From Paenibacillus soyae (GTDB lineage Bacteria; Bacillota; Bacilli; Paenibacillales; Paenibacillaceae), in assembly GCF_024623455.1 (NCBI RefSeq), contig NZ_JANIPJ010000010.1:167271-231270 (forward strand): DNA of 64,000 nucleotides, given 5' to 3'. The notes under the pieces were generated by a model, which was not told the DNA's origin, did not search any database, and worked only from the letters and a program-made list of their open reading frames with translations. Below, piece after piece: positions 17,250-24,787 of this stretch (within the stretch, counting starts at the first letter, position 1; each line of letters starts with the position of its first letter). Position numbers and translations under genes: made by a program.

Positions 17250-17437
17250 TCGTGTTTGGTATTGGCGCGAAACGTGCCTACCTTTGCCTATTTCATTAGA
17301 AAAATTAGTATTTCGTGCAGTTTCCCTATTATTCGACAAATTCAACCAAAATCCTTCTTATTCCTACAGAGGGGAAAAAGGATTTGAAGGAGGAAAGAAA
17401 CGGGCAGTTGCCGAGCTCTCATCGATTTGATATAGTT

Positions 17438-17462
17438 CTACTATCGAATAGTTCGAGAATAG
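17438..17462. promoter_or_regulatory. Probable MarR operator
   Basis: TCGAA-TAG-TTCGA (17444-17456) forms the core of a wider imperfect palindrome with CTA/TAG ends, about 20 bases before the marR-like start codon. Self-regulation is typical of this family. Confidence 0.5.
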
Positions 17463-17482
17463 AATCAATTGGAGGGACCGAC

Positions 17483-17929
17483 ATGGAATCGAGCCAGCAG
17501 CAGCTGAAGGAATGGATACGCCGATATGAGATGGCCGATTTTACCGTCGAGCGCAGGATGCATGCCAAAGTGAAGGATTTGATGCCCGAGGAATTGACCG
17601 TGGATCAGTTCCAAATGCTGCGTTACTTGCGCCATCACGAGAGGAGCACGGCATCGGAGCTGGCCGAGGTTTTTTGCGTGGGCAAAAGCTCCGTGACGGC
17701 AATCATTACGCGATTATCCGATAAAGGCTTGATTAACCGTCTGCCGGAGGAGAAGGACCGCAGGGTCATTAATATCGTATTGACCGAGGAGGGCATTCGG
17801 ATCTGCGACTTAATGGAGGATCAGGTTCAGAACGTGCTTGCCGGCATCATCGACCAGTTCGATGAGAAGGAGGCCATCGCTTTCATCGAGACCTTCGAGA
17901 AGCTGGCCAGAGCCGTCATGAAGCTGTAG
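17483..17929 (+). CDS. MarR family regulator
   Basis: This 148-residue winged-helix regulator carries the recognition region TASELAEVFCVGKSSVTAIITRL and the wing (PEEKDRRVINIVLTEEG). It is the first gene before a large MMPL/RND pump, 49 bases apart, and most likely represses the pair, as with ydgG-ydgH in Bacillus subtilis. The ATG at 17483 follows GGAGGG by 6 bases; the open frame extends upstream to 17315 but covers the operator-like palindrome. A ligand, probably a drug or fatty acid, would release it from DNA; which one is unknown. Confidence 0.88.
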   Translation: MESSQQQLKEWIRRYEMADFTVERRMHAKVKDLMPEELTVDQFQMLRYLRHHERSTASELAEVFCVGKSSVTAIITRLSDKGLINRLPEEKDRRVINIVLTEEGIRICDLMEDQVQNVLAGIIDQFDEKEAIAFIETFEKLARAVMKL

Positions 17930-17978
17930 ACCATATAAGAAGAAAGGCGTCAAGAAGAGAAGGAGAGGGAGAGAAACG

Positions 17979-20900
17979 ATGAAGGTCATACTGAAGCTGA
18001 AATGGCTCGTGCTTGTCCTGTGGATCGCCGGAGCCGCCGGACTGATGCTGAGCGCCCCGGGGATGGAGGAGCTGGTCCGGACGAAAGGCCAGATCACGGT
18101 GCCGGACGGCTATTCGTCCACGCTGGCCGCCGAGCTGGAGAAGGAGATAGGGGCCGGCGAGAGCGGGGCCGAAGGCATGTCGACCGTGCTCGTATTCCAC
18201 AAGGAGGGCGGATTATCCGGCTCCGACATGGAAGAAGTGAAGCAAAGCATCGAGAAGCTGAGCGCGGCGGACGAATCGCTTGGCGTGAAGTCAGTCATGA
18301 CGCACTTCGACGTGCCGGAGCTGGAAGAGCAGATGCTGTCCGAGGATGGCAGCACGGTGCTCGCGCTGATGAACGTCGAAGCGGGAGAGCGAGAGCTGAA
18401 GCAGGTGCAAGAGGAATTGTACCAAGCGCTCGAGGGCGTATCCGTTGAGCATTACTACACGGGCAACTGGATCATTAGCGAAGATGTCGTGCAGAGCTCG
18501 CAGGAAGGGCTTAAGAAGACGGAGTTTATTACGGTAGGCTTCATTCTCGTCATTCTATTCCTTGTATTCCGTTCCGCGGCGGCGCCGTTCGTGCCGCTGC
18601 TCGCGGTGGGCTTCACCTATTTGGTGTCCCAGTCGATCGTAGCGTTTCTCGTTGAATATTTGGATTTCCCATTATCCAATTTCACGCAAATCTTCTTGGT
18701 GGCGGTCTTGTTCGGCATCGGCACGGACTACTGTATCCTGCTAATCAGCCGGTATAAGGAGGAGCTTGCGCACCGGGGCGACCGTACGGAGGCGATCGTG
18801 CATACGTACAAGACCGCGGGCAAAACGGTGCTGTTCTCCGGACTGGCGGTTCTCGTAGGCTTCGCCTCGATCGGATTCTCGACGTTCGTGCTGTACCGCT
18901 CGGCGGTGGCGGTGGCCGTAGGCATCCTGATCTTGCTGCTGGCCTTGTTCACTCTCGTGCCGGTGTTCCTGTCGCTGCTCGGCAACGCGCTCTTCTGGCC
19001 GGCCAAAGGCTCGCTGGAGCACAAGCCGAGCCGGTTGTGGGGGACGGTCGGCAGCTTCTCGCTGAAGCGTCCGATATGGGCGCTCATCATTCTGGCCGTG
19101 TTGATCGTGCCGTTCCTGACGGCGTACAAGGGAACGATCTCGTTCAACTCGCTGGATGAGATCGGGGAGAAGTACGATTCCGTCAAAGGCTTTAACGTGA
19201 TCGCCGACAGCTTCGGACCGGGCGAGACGCTGCCGACGAATGTAATCGTGAAGTCGGATGCGCCTATGGATACGCCGGAGGGACTGGCGGCGCTGGAGCA
19301 GGCGAGCCGCGAGCTGGCCAAGGTCGAAGGCGTGAAGACGGTACGAAGCGCGACGCGGCCGACGGGCGAGGTGCTGGAGGATTTCCTCGTCGCGGATCAA
19401 GTCGTCACGCTGGATGAGGGTCTCGGCAAGAGCGGCGACGGACTGGGCGAGATCAGCAGCGGGCTGGCCGAAGCGAGCACCGCGTTGAACGACAACGCGC
19501 CTAAGCTTGCGGAAGCGGCGGAAGGCGCCGAACAGCTGGTTGCCGGCACGAATGAGCTGCGCAGCGGCATGCAGGAGCTGGCTTCCGGTCTTGGCGCGAT
19601 CGAGAAAGGTTTGATGGACGGCACCGCCGGCGCGGATGAGCTGCTGAAGGGGCTGACGGCCGCGCAGCAAAGCGCGGAGAAGCTGGCAGCGGGCAGCGCG
19701 GAGCTGCTTAAGGGCTATCAAGGCGTGGGCGGCGGACTGTCCGAGCTTACCGCCGGCTATCAAGCGGCGGCAGGCGAGCAGACGAAGCTTGCGCAAGGCC
19801 TGGACGGCGTGAAGCAGGCTCTTGGCGCCGTGCAGGAGAATCACCCGGAGCTGAAGGAAGACGCGGCGTTCCAAGAAGCGCTCGCGACGCTGTCGGGCTT
19901 GCAGCAGGGAGCGGCGACGCTCGGCGCGCAGCTGACGGAGATGAACAAAGGGCTGGCCGGCGCGCTGGCGGGCATGGAGCAGGCGAACAACGGCTTCGCC
20001 GAAGCGTCCGCGGGGCAAGCCGCTTTGGCGGAAGGTCTTGGCCGGCTCGCGGCGGGTCTTGGCGAGCTGAAGAACGGCATCGCTCAGGCTGCAGCCGGCC
20101 AAGGACAGATCGTTGATAAGATGCCGAGCGTGACGCAGGGTCTCGGCGAGCTTGCGGAAGGACAGGAGCAGCTGCAGGCAGGCTTCGCGTCGCTAAGCGG
20201 CCAGCTCGGCGAGCTGACGAGCGGACTGGATCAAAGCGTGGACGGCCTGAATCAGGTGACCGACGGTCTCGAGTCCGCGGGCGGCTATCTGCAAGGATTG
20301 GCCGAGGCGCCGGACCGGAACATGACAGGCTGGCACATTCCGGAGGAAGCGATTGGGGATGAGCAGTTCCAGGCTTCTCTGGACGTCTATATGTCGGAGG
20401 ACCGTCAGACGGCGAAGCTCGACGTCATCTTCGCAAGCAATCCTTACAACGAAGAGACGATGGCGGAGGTCGAGGCGTTGAACGATGCCGTGGCGCGGGC
20501 GTTCCGGGGAACGGAGCTGGAAGGCGCGCAGGTCGCTATCGGCGGCGTCACGAGCATGAACCATGATTTGAAGACGATCTCGGATGGCGACTATTCCAGA
20601 ACGGTCATGCTGATGCTGATCGGCATCTCGCTTATTCTGATCGTTTTGTTCCGCTCGATCGTCGTTCCGCTCTATGTCGTCGCTTCGCTTCTCGTGACGT
20701 TCTTCACGTCGCTGGCCATTACGGAAGTGATCTTCGTGCGAATACTCGGGTTGTCCGGCATCAGCTGGGCGGTGCCGTTCTTCGGCTTTGTCATGCTGAT
20801 CGCGCTGGGCGTCGACTACAGCATCTTCCTTATGGACCGTTTCAGGGAGTATCGGGATATGGATCCGAAGCAGGCGATTCTCGAAGCGATGAAGAACATG

Positions 20901-21164
20901 GGCGCGGTCATCATGTCGGCCGCGGTCATTCTCGGCGGTACGTTCGCGGCCATGCTGCCATCCGGCGTCATGTCGCTGCTGCAGATCGCGACCGTCGTCT
21001 TGTGCGGATTGTTCCTGTATGCGCTGGTCATGCTGCCGCTGTTCATACCGGTCATGGTGCGGACGTTTGGCGAAGCCAACTGGTGGCCGTTCATGAAGCA
21101 GAAGGAGTTTGGCGCGCGGACTCGCGCGGACGTCGTGTACACGCATAGCACGAGAGAGCATTAA
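17979..21164 (+). CDS. MMPL/RND family transporter with coiled-coil insert
   Basis: This 1061-residue pump of the MMPL branch of the RND superfamily resembles Bacillus YdgH/YdfJ. Two groups of six membrane segments are seen: one at the N-terminus (about 7-25 and 178-380) and one at about 865-1045, with charged motifs GIGTDYCILLISRYKEEL and ALGVDYSIFLMDRFREY. Between them lies a long outside domain with about 260 residues of LxxGLxxLxxG-like helical repeats (about 480-780), as in YhgE/Pip-type proteins. It is likely to export lipids or drugs using proton flow. ATG start with AGGGAG upstream. It is paired with the MarR gene and ends at a terminator. Confidence 0.9.
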   Translation: MKVILKLKWLVLVLWIAGAAGLMLSAPGMEELVRTKGQITVPDGYSSTLAAELEKEIGAGESGAEGMSTVLVFHKEGGLSGSDMEEVKQSIEKLSAADESLGVKSVMTHFDVPELEEQMLSEDGSTVLALMNVEAGERELKQVQEELYQALEGVSVEHYYTGNWIISEDVVQSSQEGLKKTEFITVGFILVILFLVFRSAAAPFVPLLAVGFTYLVSQSIVAFLVEYLDFPLSNFTQIFLVAVLFGIGTDYCILLISRYKEELAHRGDRTEAIVHTYKTAGKTVLFSGLAVLVGFASIGFSTFVLYRSAVAVAVGILILLLALFTLVPVFLSLLGNALFWPAKGSLEHKPSRLWGTVGSFSLKRPIWALIILAVLIVPFLTAYKGTISFNSLDEIGEKYDSVKGFNVIADSFGPGETLPTNVIVKSDAPMDTPEGLAALEQASRELAKVEGVKTVRSATRPTGEVLEDFLVADQVVTLDEGLGKSGDGLGEISSGLAEASTALNDNAPKLAEAAEGAEQLVAGTNELRSGMQELASGLGAIEKGLMDGTAGADELLKGLTAAQQSAEKLAAGSAELLKGYQGVGGGLSELTAGYQAAAGEQTKLAQGLDGVKQALGAVQENHPELKEDAAFQEALATLSGLQQGAATLGAQLTEMNKGLAGALAGMEQANNGFAEASAGQAALAEGLGRLAAGLGELKNGIAQAAAGQGQIVDKMPSVTQGLGELAEGQEQLQAGFASLSGQLGELTSGLDQSVDGLNQVTDGLESAGGYLQGLAEAPDRNMTGWHIPEEAIGDEQFQASLDVYMSEDRQTAKLDVIFASNPYNEETMAEVEALNDAVARAFRGTELEGAQVAIGGVTSMNHDLKTISDGDYSRTVMLMLIGISLILIVLFRSIVVPLYVVASLLVTFFTSLAITEVIFVRILGLSGISWAVPFFGFVMLIALGVDYSIFLMDRFREYRDMDPKQAILEAMKNMGAVIMSAAVILGGTFAAMLPSGVMSLLQIATVVLCGLFLYALVMLPLFIPVMVRTFGEANWWPFMKQKEFGARTRADVVYTHSTREH

Positions 21165-21177
21165 TTTTTGAGAGGGA

Positions 21178-21221
21178 AGGGCTGTTGCCTAAGCTGATTG
21201 GCTTGGGAGCGGCCCTTTTTT
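21178..21221 (+). terminator. Terminator of the marR-MMPL operon
   Basis: AGGGC (21178-21182) pairs with GCCCT (21212-21216), with further pairing inside (CCTAAGC/GCTTGGG), followed by six T. Confidence 0.85.
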
Positions 21222-21363
21222 GTTTTGCGCCCAATCTGCAGCTCATGAACCGTTTAGACTTTCCCGGTTGCAGATAGTAAGATAAGAAGGAAGATACTGT
21301 GTTTGAGGAAGCCGGATTCGGACATCCTTAAATAGAGCTTGAATGAGCAGGAGGGAGCCGCCT

Positions 21364-22434
21364 ATGAAGCGGATTTTGATTATATTTACGGGCGGCACGA
21401 TCGGGAGCAAAGCGGAGGGCTTGGCGATTAACGTGGATCAGTCCGGCTCGTACGCGCTGCTGGAAGCCTACCGGGAGCTGCCGACCTATCGGGACGACGT
21501 CAAGCTGGACACGCTGCAGCCGCTGAATCTCCTCAGCGAAAACATTACGCCGGCCGACTGGATGACGTTAGCCCGCGCGGTGCGCGGCGTAGACTTCCAA
21601 GGCTATGACGGCATTATCGTGACGCACGGCTCGGATACGCTTGGCTTTACGGCGGCGATGATGGGGTATTTGTTCGCGGACGTTCCGATTCCGCTCGTGC
21701 TAACGGCCAGCAATTACCCCATCGCGGATGCGCGGAGCAACGGGCTCCGCAATTTGTCCAGCTCGATTGATTTTATCGCGGAGACCGCATTGCCCGGCGT
21801 ATTCGTCGTTTACGAGAATGACAAAGGCGAATCCATTGTTTATTTGGGAACTAGGGTGTTCCAGAACGAATCGTTTACGGACCAGTTCCGAAGCCCTTAC
21901 GAGCTGCCTTACGGGAAGATGACGGAGGAACGGGCATTCCAATGGACGAAGGATGAACGCAATCCTTCACCGGATAGTCTGAGGGCGCGACCCAGCTCGA
22001 TCCATTCGCGAGTGTCAGCGGAGCCGAGCATCTCCGATGCGATTTTGTACATCAAGCCGTACCCGGGCCTGAACTACGAGCTTTACGATTTCCGCAGCGC
22101 AAAGCCGCTCGCCGTCCTGCATGATCTCCATCACTCGGGCACCGCCAACGCGCTGGAGTCCGGCCCCTATTCCCTTGCGGCATTCGTGGAACGGTGCAGC
22201 TTGGAGGGAATCGAGTGCTACCTCTGCCCGATTAAGGACGCGAGCGACGCGATGTACGCCTCTTCGCATCGGCTGATCGAAGCGGGCGCCCGTTTTATCG
22301 AAAACATGTCGATCGAAGCGGCGCTGACGAAGCTAATGCTGGCTTACGGCATGATCGGGGACGAAGTGGCGAGGGACCGGTTTATCCGCGAAGAGAACGT
22401 ATATTACGAGAAGCTAGAGGTGCAGCGCCCATGA
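21364..22434 (+). CDS. Asparaginase family protein
   Basis: This 356-residue protein of the bacterial L-asparaginase/glutaminase fold turns asparagine into aspartate and ammonia in typical members. Both active-site threonine regions are present: FTGGTIGS (Thr12) and THGSDTLGF (87-95). The usual second motif is GTDT, so Ser in place of Thr (GSDT) is a small change. No signal peptide is seen, so it acts in the cytoplasm. ATG start after AGGAGG. Its last four bases overlap the start of the next gene (ATGA), so the two are translationally coupled. Confidence 0.85.
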   Translation: MKRILIIFTGGTIGSKAEGLAINVDQSGSYALLEAYRELPTYRDDVKLDTLQPLNLLSENITPADWMTLARAVRGVDFQGYDGIIVTHGSDTLGFTAAMMGYLFADVPIPLVLTASNYPIADARSNGLRNLSSSIDFIAETALPGVFVVYENDKGESIVYLGTRVFQNESFTDQFRSPYELPYGKMTEERAFQWTKDERNPSPDSLRARPSSIHSRVSAEPSISDAILYIKPYPGLNYELYDFRSAKPLAVLHDLHHSGTANALESGPYSLAAFVERCSLEGIECYLCPIKDASDAMYASSHRLIEAGARFIENMSIEAALTKLMLAYGMIGDEVARDRFIREENVYYEKLEVQRP

Positions 22435-23132
22435 TCATGGAGACGATCGAGCTGCTGACGCCGGCCGGCGGCCCGGGCAGACTGCTTCCGTTCTACCGGG
22501 ACGTGCTCGGCGTTCCCGTGCTCGAGTTCACCGAACGGAGGCTGACGGTGGGCATCGGGTATACCGTTATTACGTTTGTCAGCGAAGGCGCGGAGAGCTC
22601 CGAAGGGAGGGGCGGGAAGGCTCCTTATTATCATTTTGCGATGAACATTCCGGAGAACAAGCTGGATGAAGCGAAGCGTTGGATCGAGGCGAGAGTCGAG
22701 CTCGGCATGGAAGGCGACCGGGATATTTCGCATAGTGAGCTATGGAATTCCGATGCCGTCTACTTCATGGATTCCGTCGGCAACATTCTCGAGCTGATCG
22801 CCCGGCATACGATGAACAACGGCGTGGACCGCCCTTTTGACCCTTCGATCGACTTGCTCGGCGTCAGCGAGATGGGCCTGCCGACCAAAGACGTACTGGG
22901 AGCGGCGGATGTCTTCGAGTCGCTGGGGATCCCTACATATATCAGAAGAGACCCCATGTTCAACCCGGTCGGCGACGAAGAGGGGTTGTTCATCCTCGTC
23001 CCGCCGGGCAAAATATGGGCCTTCTCGAACGGTCTGACCGCGGAATGCTTCCCGTTCACCGTCAGCGTGAAGGACTTCGGCTTGCTAACGCTGGAGGAAG
23101 GCCCGGACGGCCTGGTCGTGACTCGGAGGTAG
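22431..23132 (+). CDS. Two-domain VOC/glyoxalase-like protein
   Basis: This 233-residue protein has two vicinal-oxygen-chelate modules. The first (about 5-125) shows FYRDVLGVPV, YYHFAMNIP and DSVGNILELIARH; the second (about 140-225) is more degenerate. The layout is like CatE/extradiol-dioxygenase-type or lactoylglutathione-lyase-like proteins, but the substrate cannot be told. The ATG overlaps the stop of the asparaginase gene by four bases and has GAGGTG eight bases upstream. Confidence 0.8.
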   Translation: MIMETIELLTPAGGPGRLLPFYRDVLGVPVLEFTERRLTVGIGYTVITFVSEGAESSEGRGGKAPYYHFAMNIPENKLDEAKRWIEARVELGMEGDRDISHSELWNSDAVYFMDSVGNILELIARHTMNNGVDRPFDPSIDLLGVSEMGLPTKDVLGAADVFESLGIPTYIRRDPMFNPVGDEEGLFILVPPGKIWAFSNGLTAECFPFTVSVKDFGLLTLEEGPDGLVVTRR

Positions 23133-23183
23133 AGTGGCTTGTTGGCTCAAGTGAGCGGGAGCGGCGTTCGCAGGGTGGGGAAG

Positions 23184-23753
23184 GGAGCGAGTTTCTCGCT
23201 CCATGAGGTGGAATCGGCGTGGCGTCGGGGGGCAATAGAGCGACTTTCTCGCTCTATGAGGTAGAATCGGCGTTTCGCCAGACTCTTTCGCAAACCTCGT
23301 TTCGCAGGCCTAACGAACGACACTCACTCTACGAGGCGGGAACGCAGTAGCGCCAGCCCCATGAACGGCTCTCACGCTGTTTGAGAGATTTTCATCGATA
23401 AAAGAAGCGTATATAGGCAAATCGAAGGTCATGTTAAAAGACATCGGCGTTAGAAGGAGCTCCAGATGAAATAGCGGATTAAATGGTGTTATTTTAAAGC
23501 AACCACAGGCGCTCGCTCGAATAGCGGCATAAACGGCACTAATTCTTTTGGAAACGAGATGAATCTTCATCTGGCAACCTATTAACGGTATTTTGGGTGC
23601 TATTTCGGCGAAATGTGAAATTCATGCGAAAATAACAGTAAAATGTCCGTTATTGTTCCTCTATGGAGAGTGACCAGCGCTTCGCCAGCTCCAATAGAGC
23701 GACTTTTTCGCTCTATGAGGGTTGACCGACGCTTCGCCCGCCCCATAGAGCGA
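23184..23753. repeat. ATAGAGCGA hairpin repeat family
   Basis: Copies lie at 23184-23202 (GGAGCGA/TCGCTCC), 23235-23257 and 23694-23716 (ATAGAGCGA/TCGCTCTAT), and 23745-23753 (left arm only). Copies 1-3 are followed by ATGAGG, and the spacing DNA also shares GCTTCGCC-like words. This suggests a short dispersed palindromic element. Confidence 0.65.
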
Positions 23754-23766
23754 TTTTTTAGCCACG

Positions 23767-24043
23767 GCGCATCAGCAATGTTTCACACTTAGCTCGACCG
23801 CAAGGTCGCTATTCGGCACAGCGAGCAAAGTTGTTTAATTGGCGTCATGCCGCATAACAAGCGGAGAGCGGGATCGTTTTGGAGAAACGAAGTGCTCGCC
23901 TTTGTTGTTGGATTCCTACTTTGGAACCTCTAATAATGGAATCCAACTACAACAGCGATCGGAAGAATGATCCCGCTCGCAGCGACCGCTGCGCATCAAT
24001 AATGTTTCACTACTAGCGCGGCCACCGCGCATCAGCAACGTTA
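23767..24043. repeat. Large palindrome flanked by direct repeats
   Basis: The outer arms GAGCGGGATC (23866-23875) and GATCCCGCTC (23969-23978) enclose a 15-bp inner stem with one mismatch (23902-23916/23938-23952). Direct repeats beginning GCGCATCA lie at 23767-23786, 23991-24010 and 24027-24043. The form is like a MITE or other non-autonomous element. Confidence 0.55.
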
Positions 24044-24069
24044 TATCCATTATCCAAGGAGGAATGAAC

Positions 24070-24540
24070 ATGAGCACGGAAACCGTAAAGATTGGCGAGA
24101 AGGTACCGAATTTTACGCTATTGGCATCGAGCGGGAAGCAAGTTTCGCTCGACGATTACAAAGGAAAGAAGCTCGTCATCTACTTTTATCCGAAGGATAT
24201 GACGCCGGGCTGCACGGCCGAATCCTGCGACTTCCGCGACTTCAACGGGGAGTTCGCCCAGCATAACGCCGAGGTCGTGGGCATCAGTCCGGACGACCTG
24301 GCTTCCCACGAGCAGTTCATCTCCGAATACAGCCTGCCGTTCCTGCTGCTCAGCGATACGGAGCATCGCGTTGCCGAGCTGTTCGGCGTGTGGAAGGAGC
24401 TTAGCTGGAATGGGAAAAACTACATCGGCGTAGAACGTTCGACCTTCCTGATTGACGAAAACGGAGTACTGGTCCGCGACTGGCGCAGCGTGAACGTCGA
24501 GGGACATGCGTCCGAAGTGCTGGCGGCTGTGAAAGAATAA
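24070..24540 (+). CDS. bcp: Thiol peroxidase Bcp
   Basis: This 156-residue atypical peroxiredoxin of the Bcp/PrxQ group reduces hydrogen peroxide and organic peroxides with thioredoxin as electron donor. The motif TPGCTAESCDFRD gives the peroxidatic Cys48 and resolving Cys53, and the length is standard. The ATG at 24070 is chosen because AAGGAGG (24056-24062) lies seven bases before it; the ATG at 24064 is too close. It is monocistronic with a terminator downstream. Confidence 0.93.
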   Translation: MSTETVKIGEKVPNFTLLASSGKQVSLDDYKGKKLVIYFYPKDMTPGCTAESCDFRDFNGEFAQHNAEVVGISPDDLASHEQFISEYSLPFLLLSDTEHRVAELFGVWKELSWNGKNYIGVERSTFLIDENGVLVRDWRSVNVEGHASEVLAAVKE

Positions 24541-24570
24541 GCGAATCCATAACGAGGCAATGAATAAACG

Positions 24571-24602
24571 AGGCCGCCCTTTCACGGGGCGGTTTCTATT
24601 TT
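24571..24602 (+). terminator. Terminator of bcp
   Basis: CCGCCC (24574-24579) pairs with GGGCGG (24587-24592), with G-U extension, followed by TTTCTATTTT. Confidence 0.75.
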
Positions 24603-24787
24603 GCATATGTGATTTGAAGCAGGACGTGAAGCAGGACGTGCCCATTTCCCCATTTGTCCTAGCGTCTGGAAGGATCTCAATAAATCGATACGGCCATCAA
24701 GAAATGAACATTGCGCGCCTGCGCGACGAGGCTTTATGTTCGAGAGGCGATACCCTGTTTGTCAAAAAAACGGAAAGGGTGAACGAT

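Larger units (their letters stand above)
23133..24055. other. Repeat-rich non-coding region
   Basis: More than 900 bases carry no gene. They hold four copies of an ATAGAGCGA hairpin repeat, a 113-base imperfect palindrome, three copies of a GCGCATCA repeat, and degenerate AATAGCGG/AACGG-type sequences also seen near 40.7 kb and 63.8 kb. Confidence 0.7.

Noticed and set aside
18741..20102. 453-codon minus-strand frame inside the MMPL gene
   Set aside because: It mirrors the repetitive helical insert; composition is Arg/Leu/Gln-rich and there is no start context.
23133..24055. CRISPR array
   Set aside because: The repeats differ in length and spacing, carry no uniform spacers, and no cas genes are present; the Cas4-like domain at 4.8 kb is part of a repair helicase.
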